Shown here: piece by piece, positions 1-13,900 of the stretch
Position numbering within the stretch: position 1 is the stretch's first letter
How the letters are laid out: each line of letters opens with the position of its first letter
Assembly: GCA_022605425.2 (NCBI GenBank)
Contig: JAKIMF020000013.1
Coordinates: forward strand, 620,001-684,000
DNA: 64,000 bases
Reading direction: 5' to 3'
Source: Hamiltosporidium tvaerminnensis
Taxonomy: Eukaryota; Microsporidia; Dubosqiidae
Made by a program: the position numbers and the translations under genes
The notes under the pieces: model-generated
Told to the model about the DNA's origin: nothing
Databases searched by the model: none
The model's input: only the letters and a program-made list of their open reading frames with translations

Positions 1-1130
1 TTAGCAAGAATGCAATCTCTTTAATCAGGACGTACTTCAAATTTAGCTTTCCATTATAAAAATAAAGTTTTATAATTTTATGTTTTGCAAATTTTACAGG
101 ATTGTATGGAAAAAATAAAAAATCCGGGACTTTCTAAAACATTTTTCGATTGAAAAAATACTTGGTACTTATAGATCATACACGGATTTTTTGTTTTGAA
201 AAGAATAACAGATTTTAAGCATTATAAAACAGAATTGAACATCCTTTGTTTTTAGAATTGTATCAATGAATTTAAGCAAAATATAGAAGCATACAAATAA
301 TATGAATTATGAGTAAAGGAAAATAAGACGAATTGTGAAATAAAAAAACGAGTGACTTAAACAGTACCTATAGAGGTTCGTTCCGAGGGTTTATCGACAT
401 CTTTAGGAATTAAAATACTTTGTCGAAGTCATTTATAGGTTATTATCGAAGCTAATTTGAAAAAAAATTAATAGATCCACACATGAGCAGTAAAGTAATA
501 TTCCAATCAGAGAAACCTAACAAATTATTTGAGCAATACAACACAGTTAACACCAAATGAGTCGTTATACAGCAAGCTAAGTTTTCTGTGAAAAAGTAAA
601 TGTTTTAATCTCAAAACACCATTCATTTTATACTGCTCCCTTTATTTTATATAATTACTAAAACTAAAATTTTATCTTTAAAAACGTATGGACTCGGTTA
701 AAAAAATTATAAACATTTATAATATAAAATAAAATCGAATAAATTTTTAGTTTCCACGAATCTGTGCCTTTTAGTTGTATTTTTATAATATTTCTGTTGT
801 TTCAAAATAAATTGAATAACTGTTTTTTATGGTATTCTTGGATGAAAGGATTTGCGAAAAGTTCCAGTATTATACATAAAATAAAATATCTTAAGCCTGA
901 TGTCATAAATTTCTATTGCATTACATTTTTTTGTTCCATTATGTATAGCAGCTTATAATTTTATAATGCAAAAATATAATATTATAGGATTTTATAACAT
1001 CTTTGTAATAACTTATTAGAATTATTTCTAAATAAACGTGCTAAAGAACCGAAAAGCGCACTAGACAGAAAACACAATCGTTTGTATTATATAATTAACC
1101 AATTTTCTAGAAAAACCAGATGAAATAATC
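1..1130. other. AT-rich region, no gene recognised
   Basis: Very A+T-rich sequence with frequent stops in all six frames. The longest open stretch (764-958) has no start-proximal C-triplet and no recognisable motif. I see no RNA gene or repeat here. Confidence 0.6.
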
Positions 1131-1168
1131 ATAAGGATGATTTTCATATTTCTATAAAAGTCATTAGA

Positions 1169-1378
1169 ATGATAATCGGAACAGACTATGAGAATGGTTA
1201 CATTGCCACCATAAGGAAAATTGCTTTAATAAACAAAAACTACTATGGAATGCACCCAGCGGCTGTAAAAGATTATGTAAATATATGTGGTAGGTGCGGA
1301 AATTTTCTCTTAAATAAATTTAAAGTACCAATTCGCATCCTATACATTTTTCTTATAATTATGAAAACGTTAGATTAA
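1169..1378 (+). pseudogene. possible relic of an integrase zinc-binding domain
   Basis: A 69-codon open stretch whose middle part reads NKNYYGMHPAAVKDYV followed by a C-x2-C pair (ICGRC). This resembles the end of the HHCC zinc-binding domain in retroviral-type and Ginger-type integrases, where an aromatic 'YYW' block precedes 'V..YV..C..C'. The two upstream histidines are not clear and no catalytic core follows, so at best this is a fragment of a decayed transposon. Base composition is slightly richer in G+C than the flanks. There are no inverted repeats around it. Chance similarity is possible. Confidence 0.3.
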
Positions 1379-1399
1379 AGTGATTTTAACTCTATCACT

Positions 1400-4300
1400 A
1401 GAACTCTACGAAATTCGTTTGACTGATCTTGTCACGATGAAACATATATTTAATCGATTTTAATGTATTGCATAACTTACTATGTTAATAGTAAAAAACA
1501 TGCGAAAACAAACAGATTTAAATAAAGAGTATAAAAGAATAGGATAATCAAATTTAAATTTTTATCAGTTAAACATCTTATTTCTATAATTTCTTGATTT
1601 TTTCTTATTTTTTTACGTTAAGATTTTAATTTTATAATTTTTTTTGTTCGTTAACATCTTATTTCTATAATTTTTTTACTTATGATATAAAATTTCTATA
1701 CTTCGCTAATCCGTTACCAGCCAAATTTCCTAAAATACTCTTTACTGCCAAACAAACGCATTAATACATTCATTTCAAATTAACCTCATCTTAATTAGCA
1801 CGCTGAAAATTTCTGCGTTTCTTTACTATCAGTTAATGGTAAAGCAAAATAAAGGAGACGGAATGACGGAGAGGTGCATTTTCAAATACGACAGTAAATG
1901 ACAAAATTATATGCAAAAATGTATTTTGCTCTAAAAAATAGACACTTGAAATATGTTTAACAATTTTAGGATCTCTCTCAAAAACTTTCATGTGTAGTAA
2001 AACAAAATTAACATTTCTGAAAGATGATCTAATTACAACTGTATTGTAACAGCTGTTGTCTGTCTTCTTATTTTAATAAATATTATAACATTACCTTTCG
2101 GGTAAACGACATGTGTTAATGAAAAGTTTCAACACAGCGAATATCTTCAATTTACAAAGCAATAAACAATGGCTTAAGTACATATGTAGATCTATTAAGT
2201 TATAGAAAATTTTATTTTAGCCAAAAAAAACCATTGCTAAAAGGCTTGGAATGTTAACTTAGAGCTAACTCAAAGAACGATTTTAAATTTTAAATTTAAA
2301 ATTCTGAATGTGATTAAAAGGTTATAAACGATCTCATCTTAAAAATTTCAACTTTTTTTGATGTTAATATTATCTCAGAAGTTTATCAAACAGCATAGTT
2401 GTAATAAATTTTTCAATTAATAATTACAAACGAACGATGTTTTAGAAAACAAGAAAAATATTATAAAAGCTAAGCGTTTTATTTTAATGTTCTTTTAAAG
2501 AATTACTAAAAAAATGGCTTTATAAAGAAAAGCTAATATTTCGTATTAATTTCTGTGAATATTCAAATTATTTCAATAATTAGTAAATTAATAGATTTTA
2601 GTGCCAGTCTGAGATTTTAATTTATGAATCTACAATTTTTTTATTTTTATATTTCTACAGTAATTAAATGTGAGGTTTAAAACAGAAATTTTTATTTTTT
2701 ATTTTCATGGATTGTTCAATATAATAAACGATTTTAAAAAGTCATTATTGTTCTATTGCAGAAATATTTTTATTAGAAGAGTTTATTGATTCCTTGGGTT
2801 CTTTACATCATATTCGAAATATTCTTTTTAATATAAATTTTATTTAATAGTTATAACATGAATATAGACAACATTAGCGTTATTTTATTGTTATTTGTAA
2901 CGAAATTAAGAATAATAGATTTTTCCTATCTTACAACATTCAAGGAACTTAAATGATACCCGTGCTAATACTGGAGCATAATATATTTAGTTATGTTTGA
3001 TTAAAAGAACTTTGAAGCTTTGGGATATGTCTTTTATATTTTTCTTTCCTTTCTTTTAATACTATTATATTTCAAGTTTAGATAAAAATTAATCCTTGGA
3101 TCGAGATGATATGAAATATTCTATTTAGAATCAATAAAGAATCATTATTTTATTTTTATAATGAAGATTCAATATCAAGTTTTGAAATCCCCTTTATTCT
3201 GTAACTAGTAATATCTTTAAAATAATTATAACAAAATTTCGGTTATTTTCCTATATCTTCTCGAAGTTAGCTTATAAATATTCTTATCTTCTTTAAATTT
3301 CAAATGTAAATCAAAAAGAATTTGATTAAAATATATAGATGAAAATGTTAAAACAATCAAAAAAAAATAACGAAATTTATTGAATATATGTAAAGGTTTG
3401 GGGTATATATTTTTTTAAATAAAATTTTCGTGAATTCATTGTATGGAACGCAGATTTAAAATTATAGACATATTTTAAAAATTAATATTACATGATCTGA
3501 GTAATGTATTTAATTAAATAGGTGCTCAAAAGTTTTTTTTAACAAACAAAATAAAAAAGTTAGAAGTAATACATTAGTTCTAGATTGCTGTTTAAAAATC
3601 TATTTTTGTTTATATAATGAACATAGACACGTTAACGTTTTATGGGTATATAATCCAAGAAAAGTGATAACGGAAATCATCTTATAACATTTTTTTAAAA
3701 AATTCGAATTACTTTTTTTAAAAATTATATATAAATCAAAAAAGCATAATTCCAAGCTAGAAATTGATTATTCCATGAAATTGGCTGTAATCCAAATGAA
3801 AATGAATAGCCATGACTCGCACTAAACCAAGATATCATGTACGAACTGTATAAAATGTTGACTGGATTTAAATGTTTTTCTTATATGTAATTTATTCGAA
3901 TTCAGAAAAAGAAAGGGTATATTTGGAAGTGCTTTAATCTTATTCTGTGAGAAAAATGCCGATAGTATATGTATGATGATTCGTTTTATAATGTGTAATA
4001 AGCATCGGCGCATATATTTTTAATTTTAATTTCTTGAGTTTTATTTGTAACTATAAAACGAATCTTTATAAATATCATATAGGTGTATCAATTAGAAAAA
4101 GGGTGGAGCAAGGATAAAGATTGCTTCTTTGACGAAACAAATTTCTAGAAAAATATTACAAAATTAAAGCGCTATTAATTTTTTTTCTTTTAAATTAACG
4201 AATTCATTTTTTAAAAAAGGTTTAAAACTAGTCTTTTCACTCCATCATTTCAATCAAAAAGCTATTTATACCCAATCTAATTAACAACGCGTCGAAAAAT

Positions 4301-5840
4301 ATAAATTAACCATAAATTAAAATAGTTACATGTATGGTTCGCCGGGAAGCCAATGAGCCATAAAAACATGTTATTTTTTTGTTTCCACATAAATTAGTTA
4401 AAAAATCTAGCTTTTTTCGTGTAGAAGAATGCTTCAAATAAATAATAAAATATATTTAAGCAATAAAACAAACTACGAAAAATCTTAAAAACTAGTCTAT
4501 CGTGAATATATCTGGTAAAACAACTTTCTAAAACTTAAAATATTTTATGCGAAGTTCCAATGACCCGTAACTACCTTAAAGTTGCTAGTTTTGTCCATGT
4601 TTGCAATACTACAAATATGAATAAAAAATATGATATCGATCATCAATTAAAAAATATCGGAGATTTGCACCTATTTCTCTGTATCTACTGAGAAAAATCA
4701 TGTGGTTTTAAAATTGTTCACGGTGTTTTAGGCAAGTTTGAAAGCACAAGATGCATGTTTGGAAAGATTGCCAATACCACACCCAATTTAGTTTCATTCA
4801 TAATAAAAAAACATTTGCATATGAAAAACCAATGATAATGTATAAAATGTGGTCTGGTATCATAAATACGGTTAGTAGTTGTATTTTTATTCTGCAAAGA
4901 AAAATAAATGGCCTTGAAACCGAAGCTTTTTAGAGCATTATCTATAAAAATAATCAAATACTTACCGACTGCATTAGAATATTGTAATTGTGTAAATTTT
5001 CTTTTAAAAAAGAATTTTATAGCTTCAATATTATTTGAAATCCATATTAATAATTATTTAATAGGAAAATCTGAAAATCTCCTTTAAAACTGTAAGAGTC
5101 AAAGAAAGTAATATAAATAAATAAAGCTGCTTCTCTTTTTATCTAGTAAAAAAAACTCTATTTCAATAAATTTCGTGTATTATGAAAATGAAGAGCGTAT
5201 TCTCCTTATGATATGCAAATATATCTTCTATTATGTGCAAGAAAATTTAAAAAAGAACATTAATATATTTTTAAACACTTCAAAAAAAATAACGGGAAGA
5301 AATTCCAACATACAAATTTTTGAACAATTATTTTTTTACAAAGAATGAGCTTTTATCAGAATTTCTTTGAATTTTAAAAAGCCATCAAATCTTTCTTTCG
5401 AATTCAAAGATTTACCAACTGATTTTTTAGTTTTTAAAATCTCGTTATTTACTTAAAAGACATTTCTGTGGTTATATGCTACTCTATTTCTGGAAATACG
5501 CAGAGTTGGTATGGTTTTTTAGAGAAATTTGTATTCCATAAATATAGTTATTGTTCATAGCTAATCTTTCTCATGAAACATCTAAAAACCAAAACATAAT
5601 CGAGAATGCAGATAGAAATATAATAGAAGCATCAAAATATCTAGTAAAAACCAGACACCTATTTGCGATATAAAAATAACACAGAGTAGTTAAAAAAAAA
5701 TATCTGGGAATCGCATGAGTAATTTATTTAGTTATTTCTTTTGATACTTGAAATTAATAGAATATTTCTTTTTTCATCTATATTCTGTCTTAATGATTTA
5801 GACAACTGGCTTGTACTTCTAGTTTAGAACTTGGTTGAAG
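1400..5840. other. long AT-rich stretch, no gene recognised
   Basis: About 4.4 kb with no open frame of convincing length. Overlapping short frames on both strands at 4718-4957 lie in a patch with somewhat more G+C, which may be decayed coding DNA. I recognise no domain there. Confidence 0.5.
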
Positions 5841-5841
5841 A

Positions 5842-5845
5842 TTTA
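5842..5845. other. target-site duplication TTTA, left copy
   Basis: TTTA lies directly outside the left end of the transposon and is matched by TTTA at 7974-7977 outside the right end. A 4-bp duplication agrees with the short duplications reported for Ginger-type elements. Confidence 0.7.
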
Positions 5846-5901
5846 TGTCACAGGCCAATAAACCCCCCCATGTCCAATAGAACCCCGTTATTTCCTATAT
5901 A
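5846..5901. repeat. left terminal inverted repeat of the Ginger-like element
   Basis: Starts TGTCACAGGCCAATAAAC, then a C-run, then ATGTCCAATAGAACCCCG. It is complementary to 7918-7973 with a few mismatches and a different length of the C-run. Confidence 0.85.
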
Positions 5902-6529
5902 CCCCCCTTTATTTTTTAATGATTTATAGAACCCCGTTATTTTCATATATTTTATCTAAGGGCCATATATTTAAAAAAAGGAAGTGATTTTTTCCCTAAA
6001 TTTAATAGGGGTCTCTGTAAAAAATGCTTATATAGTTTTCAACTTGAATTTCCCGCGAAAAAAAATATTTTAAGTTTCGCCAGAATAAAAATAAAAACTT
6101 TAATGATAATACTTAAATAATAAAAAATGTCTATAATAATTGCAAAGTAAATTAAATTAAACTCATTTTATTACGCCACTGAAAACTGTTCTTGTGTCTT
6201 CATCATTGTTTTTTACTTCAATCATGTTGTTCATCAAAATAGCGGTAACTGTAAAAACCGAATTATCCTAAAAAGAGTCAAAAGGCGCTCTTTTGGTTTA
6301 TGTATTCATATCGAAGTCTTTTTTTATCAAAACTTGATCTCCAATAGACAAATCTCTCTTGTGTCTATTTGAATTGTTGTTTCTAGAATTCTTTCTCTAT
6401 AATTCTTAAAATGCTTAGCAATATCCGAACGAATTTTACTATTGATTTCAAGATAATCAGCTATTATAGTGGTTGTGGTGGTTACTGTTTCAGTAAATTC
6501 TTCATGTATTCCGAGGCGATTTCCAGGAT

Positions 6530-7391
6530 CTATTGTGTATCCGCTGCATTTTCTTCGACTAAAATCATATCAGGATCTATATCAATAGCAGGCACTATCA
6601 TACTGGCTTCGTTTTCAACTATTATGCTTCTAGGAAGTGGATTGTTAAAACCTGGTTGTCCGAAGAAAAGCATAAATGGATATTTGTTTGTTGCACCATG
6701 TATTGTTCTATTATATACACAAACAACAATATTAAGATGTTTCATCCACCTTCTTCCGCCTGTTTCATGCAATTTCTTCGCTAGCCATCTTTTTATAGTT
6801 TGATTTACACGTTCCACTTGACCTTGCGCCTTTGGATTGCGTGGTCTTCCATGTATAATTTTGATGTTAAGTTCTGTTAAAAGGCTTCAAGTAGTGCATT
6901 TTTAAACTCTCGACCGTTATCGGATTGTATTACCACCAGGACACCGAAATTGTTAAATAAAAATTATAATGAATCTCTTACTAATTCCGAAGTTTTATTA
7001 ATCAGCTTAAAGCTCCAGAGATTTTTTGTGTATGTGTCGATTACATTGAGAATCCTGCTATATTGATCATTTTGATCACTGTATCTCCTTGGATCTACAC
7101 AATTCATCATAAATAGATCCTGTTTTTTTGTAATATGATTTATATATATTGGCTGAATTGTTTTTAGAGAATTGAATTGACTAATTCTTCACAGTCTCTT
7201 ATATACTCTCTTATGTATGCCTTGGGAATCCAATAGTATTTTTCTACAAACAAAGCCATCATTTTATTTAATCCAATCTGTGCAACAGAATGCTCTATTC
7301 GAATAATTTGTTTAATCAAGACAGTTTCAAATCTAAAAACGGCTCTTATTACATGATCGCTCCTTTTAAAACAAATATCATCTCCGAGCAA
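6530..7391 (-). pseudogene. DDE integrase-type transposase, broken
   Basis: Read on the minus strand from 7391 downwards, the order is that of an integrase. First comes a degenerate zinc-binding region (7391-7164: RIEH...KYYWIPKAYIREYIRDC, with the last cysteine lost). Next is the catalytic core with the first Asp in NVIDTYTK (near 7050) and the second Asp in IQSDNGREF (near 6920). Then comes the Glu in HGRPRNPKAQGQVERVN (near 6820), followed by the 3' open part to 6530. Stops (for example after the LVRDSL block) and frame changes separate these pieces, so no full enzyme can be made. The 'HGRPR.P.AQGQVER.N' block is typical of the KRBA2/Ginger and Ty3-type integrase group. The terminal inverted repeats favour a DNA transposon over a retroelement. 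Confidence 0.82.
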
Positions 7392-7917
7392 AGTAAAATG
7401 TTATGTCTCAACAATTCTTTTCTTCTTTAAAATAATCGCTGGATACTGATTGATTTTAAATATGCTGTTAGAATTTCTTTTTCTTTCGTATTTTTACAAC
7501 TTACAATCTTTGGCATTTTGGTTACATTATGTTTTTATATATAAACCGAATACTTAGAAAAAAAACAAATAAGCTGAAAGCATTAAATAAATTTATATAC
7601 AGTGTTATGTTGTTGAGTGTCTGTATCGAGTTTTACAACGAGCTTTTGCTTTACAAATACTAACAAATGCAAAAAACCGAAAAAAGCAAAAAAAGAACTG
7701 AAAAGAAAAATATAAATTTTATTGGATATTTTATTCATAATTAACACATCCTATTTGTTTATACAAAAGAAATGTTAAAAAAGGATGGATAAGAAATATT
7801 GAAAGGAAACTAAAATAAGAAGGTTTATCGAATAAAGGAAATAAATGGGTTATAAGGATATATAAATCAAAAGGCTACATCAAAAAATAAAGGGTGTTAT
7901 CAAGATTAAAGATGTAT

Positions 7918-7973
7918 AGGACATAACGGGGTTCTATTGGACATGGGGGGGGGGGGTTTATCGGCCCGTGACA
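7918..7973. repeat. right terminal inverted repeat of the Ginger-like element
   Basis: Ends in a long G-run followed by TTTATCGGCCCGTGACA, the inverse of the left end. TTTA (7974-7977) follows as the target duplication. Confidence 0.85.
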
Positions 7974-7977
7974 TTTA

Positions 7978-10900
7978 TTAATAATAACTGGGATTAAATC
8001 TAGAAAAGAAATTTAATATGAAAGATGCTACGTGTAAAAAGATTCGAGATAAAAAAGAGGGAAAAATAAAAGAAATAGACAAAAATGGCATAAATTGAAT
8101 TTGTTAAAGATATTTAAACTAGATTAAATCCTAAAACATAATTTGAATAAATATTCTTAGTATAACCAGATATGTGATAGAACACGCTATCGTGATAAAA
8201 AAATCTTATTTAGTCTTTTAAAAAAAATTTGTCATTTATTTTTACATTATAATGAATGTGAGAAAAGTAAAATACAAATAATGAAGTTTAGCACACATTC
8301 GTAAAAAATATTTTCTAAGCTGAAAAATGTTCGAACAAATGGTCTAATTAAACACAAATATATTTTTGGCTAACAATCTATGCAATTACTTCAATATAAT
8401 AAAACAAAAACCTAACTAGTAAGTTTATAAATAATCTATTTAAGAAAATCCAAATTGATCGTAATCGTTGACTTTTGAAATTTAATCTTCTATGAACTCT
8501 GCTTTTAATATGTTGTAATAGATTGTTCAATAAATCCTGTATATTTTCAACGATTCTAATATTTTGAACATGGAGATAAATTAATATTTTAATCATTATT
8601 TTTTCAGTTAAATCTGCGGACAACTTTCTAAACAAAATTTTTTTGTGCATTGTAGTATTCTACTACATAATTATAGATTATCGGAATTCTCTTATGAAAT
8701 ATGAAATTATATTTTATTAAAAATATATTTGTTGAGAAAGGAAAACAAAGAATTTAAATGCTAGATTAAGGAAACCTTCCATTAATAAAAACAACTCTTT
8801 GTCTACACGGGTTAAAAAACCCTTTACTTCGAATAGTTGAGCTGCTTCTATCAAAGATACCCTTTATCTGGGTGCCTCGAGAGAGGTTACGACAGGCATA
8901 TTTACTAAATTTTAATACGCATTGATTGTAGCATAAAATTTTATAAAATTGCTCGAGGCTGAAAAGCAAAACTATTTGACAAAAATAAAAAAATAACAGT
9001 AAAATATATGTACCCAAATGTATGTCTTATAACCATTTTATGACCTGTTAATCGTGTCGAAATTTATAATATTTGCCAGTTTAAAACAATTGAGAATTTT
9101 TAAAGAAGGGTGTGTATAGTATTTTTAACAAATATATATCTAGACTTATAAAATAAGACAACAATTTCTTCTTAAATTTCTCCATCAAAACATAAAATTG
9201 GAAACATTTTAAAATTATGTTTTTTTAAAAATAAATTTTAAAACATATTTAAGAATAATGTTAAAGTAATCTTGTAGATGAATAGGGCCTCTTCTTTTCT
9301 ATTTGTGTTGTATATACCTTTTTGACGAGCATGTGAAAAAAATATACAATGTTGAGAAAACATATAAAGAGAAATTCAAGTAATATATTATTTTTTGCTC
9401 ATCTGTAAAGAAAACTCTTTGATACAAAAAAACAGGCTATTATATCTATAGAACTTGCCGTTTTATGTAAGAATAAGCTTAAAACTTAAAAGACGAAATC
9501 GACTAATATAATCTGTGTTGTGAAAATATTGTTGCTTTTTTAGTGTAGTATGCACCGAAAATACTCTGAAATGATCGAAGATGCCAACATAATTAATTAT
9601 TTGGTTCATTTATGAATCCGAATACAAAGTTATGCAAATAGTTTGAACAAATTCTATGCACATTTATCAAAGAAGCTATTTTCTTTAATTGATGAAACTT
9701 TAATGTGTTTAATTAAATATCCAATTAAATTACCTTAAATATGACTGGATGTTCATTAAGTTTAGTTCATGCGTTTTGTATATACGATAAATAAAATGCG
9801 AATCAGATTGAGAGGAAAGTGCTCTACATTTCCATTGTTTGAACCAACAAAATAAATTCTTAGTGCTAATTTTTGGAGCCAAAATACAATTCTGCTATGC
9901 CAGATCCTTCATAAGGAAATATATCAATCTTCCAAAATAACGCAGTATAAAAAATATAATCCGCCAGGAATCCACGCAAACTAAACGAAAAGCGTTATTC
10001 GAGTTTATAAAAACCATAGGAGGAGATAAAAATGAAAATCAAATAAGTCCGTGCAACGCGATTCATATAATAAACAATAAAATAGAAACTTCATTTAAAG
10101 TTTAATTGCTGGGAAAAAAAGATCGTTAAGTTGGTTCATTCAATCATATAATGATAAGAAATAAATAAGACATTTATTTGCTAAACAGTCTTCTAGTATT
10201 GGTGGGGAAAATGTAGTTATGGTAGAAAAAAAAGGTATTATCATTAAAAAACTATATTTGCTAAGATTTAACAAACAAAACGTCTATTTTTGTAATTAAT
10301 TTGTTCGCTCTAAACATCTTGTCTTTCTAAACAAATATAAATGAATTTTTAAAATAATGCGTTACCTCTGCTTCTAAAAATTATTGAAATTACTAAAACA
10401 AAAACCTAAGTTTTGGAAAACTAAGAGAGGTGTGAATTCGAAATAAACCAAAGGATGTTTTTTTACATGCGAGAAACTGCGCATACTTAGACTCCCCGAA
10501 GCTGCAATTTAATTTCTTCGGAGATGATCGCTTCAGTTTTTAACTTCAAAAATTCAAAAAGCCAAGACCTTTTCTAAAGAGTCACATTTTTACTTGATGT
10601 AGTACCGAAATAATTTTTATGTATTTATTGGCAAGTTATTGTTACAAGAACCATAAAGTATATAGAATGAAGATTATAACACATAAAGACTAGAAGAATT
10701 TGTATAATCGATGATCACAAAAAAAAATATAAATTTAACTATAGTTGAGTAATGTATATGACTGTGTAAAATCAAACTTAAACGATACTTAAAAACTAGC
10801 ATATTTGAAACCCCTGAATTAGCCAACAATATACGTGAAACAAAAATGTATTAATCAAAAAAAATCGTAAAATAAGAGGGTGCTCGGATAACGATAAAGC

Positions 10901-13900
10901 AATTCCCCCTTCTTACGAGCTGTATAATAGAATTGCTGAATATTTACAGCGAAATTTTTAAAGTTTAAGATATTTATCTAGATAAAGATAATGGTTAAGA
11001 TTATGGGTGTTTAGTATCAAAAAAATGCTCAAATGGAGCCCGATTTTTTGTAAACTAAGTTTTTGGTTCATATTTTTTTTTCTATTTTCGACTTTTTGAT
11101 ATTCAATATTTTAATAAAGCAGCTAGAAAATGTTTAAACAAAATCATACAGGTCATTACATTAACATATTTGTTTAAATACGACTGCTTGTTTATTTTAT
11201 TAAGTAACATGGTGTATAAAATTTTGATTTTTTATTTCCTAATTTTTATGCATCTATTTCCGCTAGTTTATATTACAAATAAATTTTGAATAAAATCATA
11301 CTCATTAATTTTTATTTTGTGAGTACTTGCATTTTTTTCAGAAATGATGTCTTGCTTATCTTCCTTCTAGCAGAAGAGTACAAATTGTTTCGAAAGAAAC
11401 CAATATTCTAGATTCTTTTCTAAGAAATTTTTACCTAAATTATTTTCCTATAGGAAATTTCTTAGTTATTGAAAAATGCTTCTTGTATTTTACCTCCTAT
11501 TATGTTCATAATATATATAATATATCTATAATTCTATAAAAACAAACATTAGATAAATTATAACCAGTAGAATGTTGCTAGTGAATTCTAGAGTCTATGA
11601 TAAAATAATCATGACTTTATTTTTTTATGAAAATCGCTATAAAGTAAAACCATTTAGGTTTAAAAATTGTCTATTTAAAACCATCTCCACAAATATAGCA
11701 TGCAAAAATAGCTTTGATCTCATAAAAACCATTTAAAGAATTTAACAACATATCTTCCTTATATGCCATATAGAAAACAAAGTTGCAAAATATTAAAGGA
11801 ATTTTTAATGGTTTTAGAAGCATTATTTGAATTTAAAGAGAAGGTTAAATTTAAAACCAATCCGGTTTAACTTTTTGAATGTTATAAGAGCAGCTTATAT
11901 TGTTATATGCTTCAAATTACAGACTTTTGAATTTATGTAATTGCCACCTCAATTATATACATGGTATATGCACGAAATAATGCTGAATAAATGTTACAGC
12001 TCGCTTTGTTTTGATAATGATTTTTTAAATACCTCTCTTTGTCTCTTTAAATTAGAAGGACGAGAAAATTCTGGTTCGAAGAAAATGTTTACATATATAG
12101 AAAAAAAGAAATAAAAGAGGTCTAACATGTTCTAACACAGTTATATCTTAATTCGAACTTTTAATGCATAATTTAAATAATCAAATGAGGTCGTGTAATA
12201 TTTTTGGCATTGATTTTGATAAAATTATTTATCATACACCACTTTAAACTGCACACAATTTGCCAAAAAATGCGCATATGATATATATTTTTTATTAAGG
12301 GACAATCTAGTCGATTTCATCATTGTAAACTTTGAGATAAGTTGAATGAAGTATTAACAAACAATACAAGTAGTGTAAAAAATAATCTCAATCCTTAAAA
12401 AAGCATTGTATAATACTACTGTATAAATAAATGATTGTTTCTACGGTCAAATGCGAAACTGCTCACAATATAAATTAAATATTTTGATCTTGTTCTATGA
12501 AAGAATTATATCGAACATGAAGGGATTAAATTTTGAGATAATAGCATAATAGAGTAGGTATCACACGTGTTCTTTTTTAATTTAACAATGTTAGATTTAA
12601 TTACTTGTGCAACTAACACTCATGAGAATATATCTGGTTAAAAGCCTTTTTTACAAATCAGATCTGCTCGTTCCGATGACAAGTGTTATATAAAGAAACG
12701 CGGTTGCCTTGTTATTTTTAAATGCACATAGAACCTAACATGTGAAAAACCAAAAATTACATTATAATCTCACAACATTATTAATTTTTTTAGAAAGATT
12801 TTGGAATAAGATCAAATAACTTTTATATAATCAACTGCCAAATATACCAAATTAAAAATTTTTTCGGATATTTTATTAAAATGTAGTATAATATATACAC
12901 GATTGTATATTTCGTATATAAGTAAACAGTAAGATTATTATCTACAAGAATTTTTCTACCTGACTATTCGGAATCTTCGATTTCTACTTAAAGCTATTTA
13001 TTTCTATAAGATTCTTTGTTTTTATATATTTTGATGATATCTATGTAATTTATAGATAAAATAACACTATCCTTTTATTACTCTTAGATTATAATTTTTA
13101 AAAAAAATTTCGAATATATAGTGAATATAAAGAATGTAACATAAATAAAGTTTGAATGCAGTTATTTTAAACTAAAAATATTCCATATTATGGCTTAATC
13201 ATAGGCTAGACAGTTGTTTTGCTTTGATTAAACTGTTCATTTTTTATATATTTGAGCAGGGTAAAGGAATATTCTACCCTGAAATACGGCTTTAAAGCTT
13301 ATAAATTGTGATATTTATGTCAACATATACGTTATAATAACATAAATTACACCATGATTAATTGTACAATATTTGATTATTTATTAACGGCCTTAGAAGT
13401 CTTAATATACGAAAATCAATTTACAATATTTCTTCTTGTTTATAAAATTATTAATTTTAAAGTTGTATATTTTGAATTGTTTTTTGTTCTTCATATCTCG
13501 GAATATTCGTCCTTTTCGATCTGATATCCGAATAATACAAGGCGCATAGAAGTCATCTTTATTGGTTTCTGTTAAAATTAATTCATGTTATGATTTGGAA
13601 TGTGTTTTAAATATTGGTAAAATGGCCTTCCAAAGTGAATTTAGATTACAAAAACTTTTTAAAGTAAAGAGATTGTATATCTTATTCTTACTTTGTAAAG
13701 AAGAAAACTCGATTCTAATTTATAAAATCTCAGTCAGTTATTTACTTCTTTACCGCTAGTTGAAGTTAAAAATTATTATATATCAACGAAATAAATTTTT
13801 CGTTTTAGACCATGAAATATTTTGATAAATTTTAATAAATTGTTAATGTTCTTCTAATTCTTTATTGTTTTAAATTTTTTATACCTTTATTTTATTCTGA

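Larger units (their letters stand above)
5846..7973 (-). mobile_element. Ginger/KRBA2-like DNA transposon, complete ends, decayed
   Basis: A 2128-bp element bounded by inverted repeats starting TGTCAC and ending GTGACA, with a TTTA target duplication outside. The repeats match over about 50 bp and include a C-run (7 C on the left, 12 or more G on the right) and the block ATGTCCAATAGAACCCCG. Inside the left end, 'ATAGAACCCCGTTATTT' is repeated about 55 bp further in. The interior encodes a broken DDE integrase-type transposase on the minus strand. Intact ends with a broken enzyme imply a copy that once moved and can now only be moved in trans. Confidence 0.85.

Noticed and set aside
4718-4957. 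Overlapping frames on both strands (79 and 60 codons)
   Set aside because: Lengths are within chance range, there is no CCC before a start, and no recognisable domain on either strand.
6411-6803. 130-codon plus-strand open frame
   Set aside because: It is antisense to the integrase-type transposase remnant, whose conserved motifs are on the minus strand.
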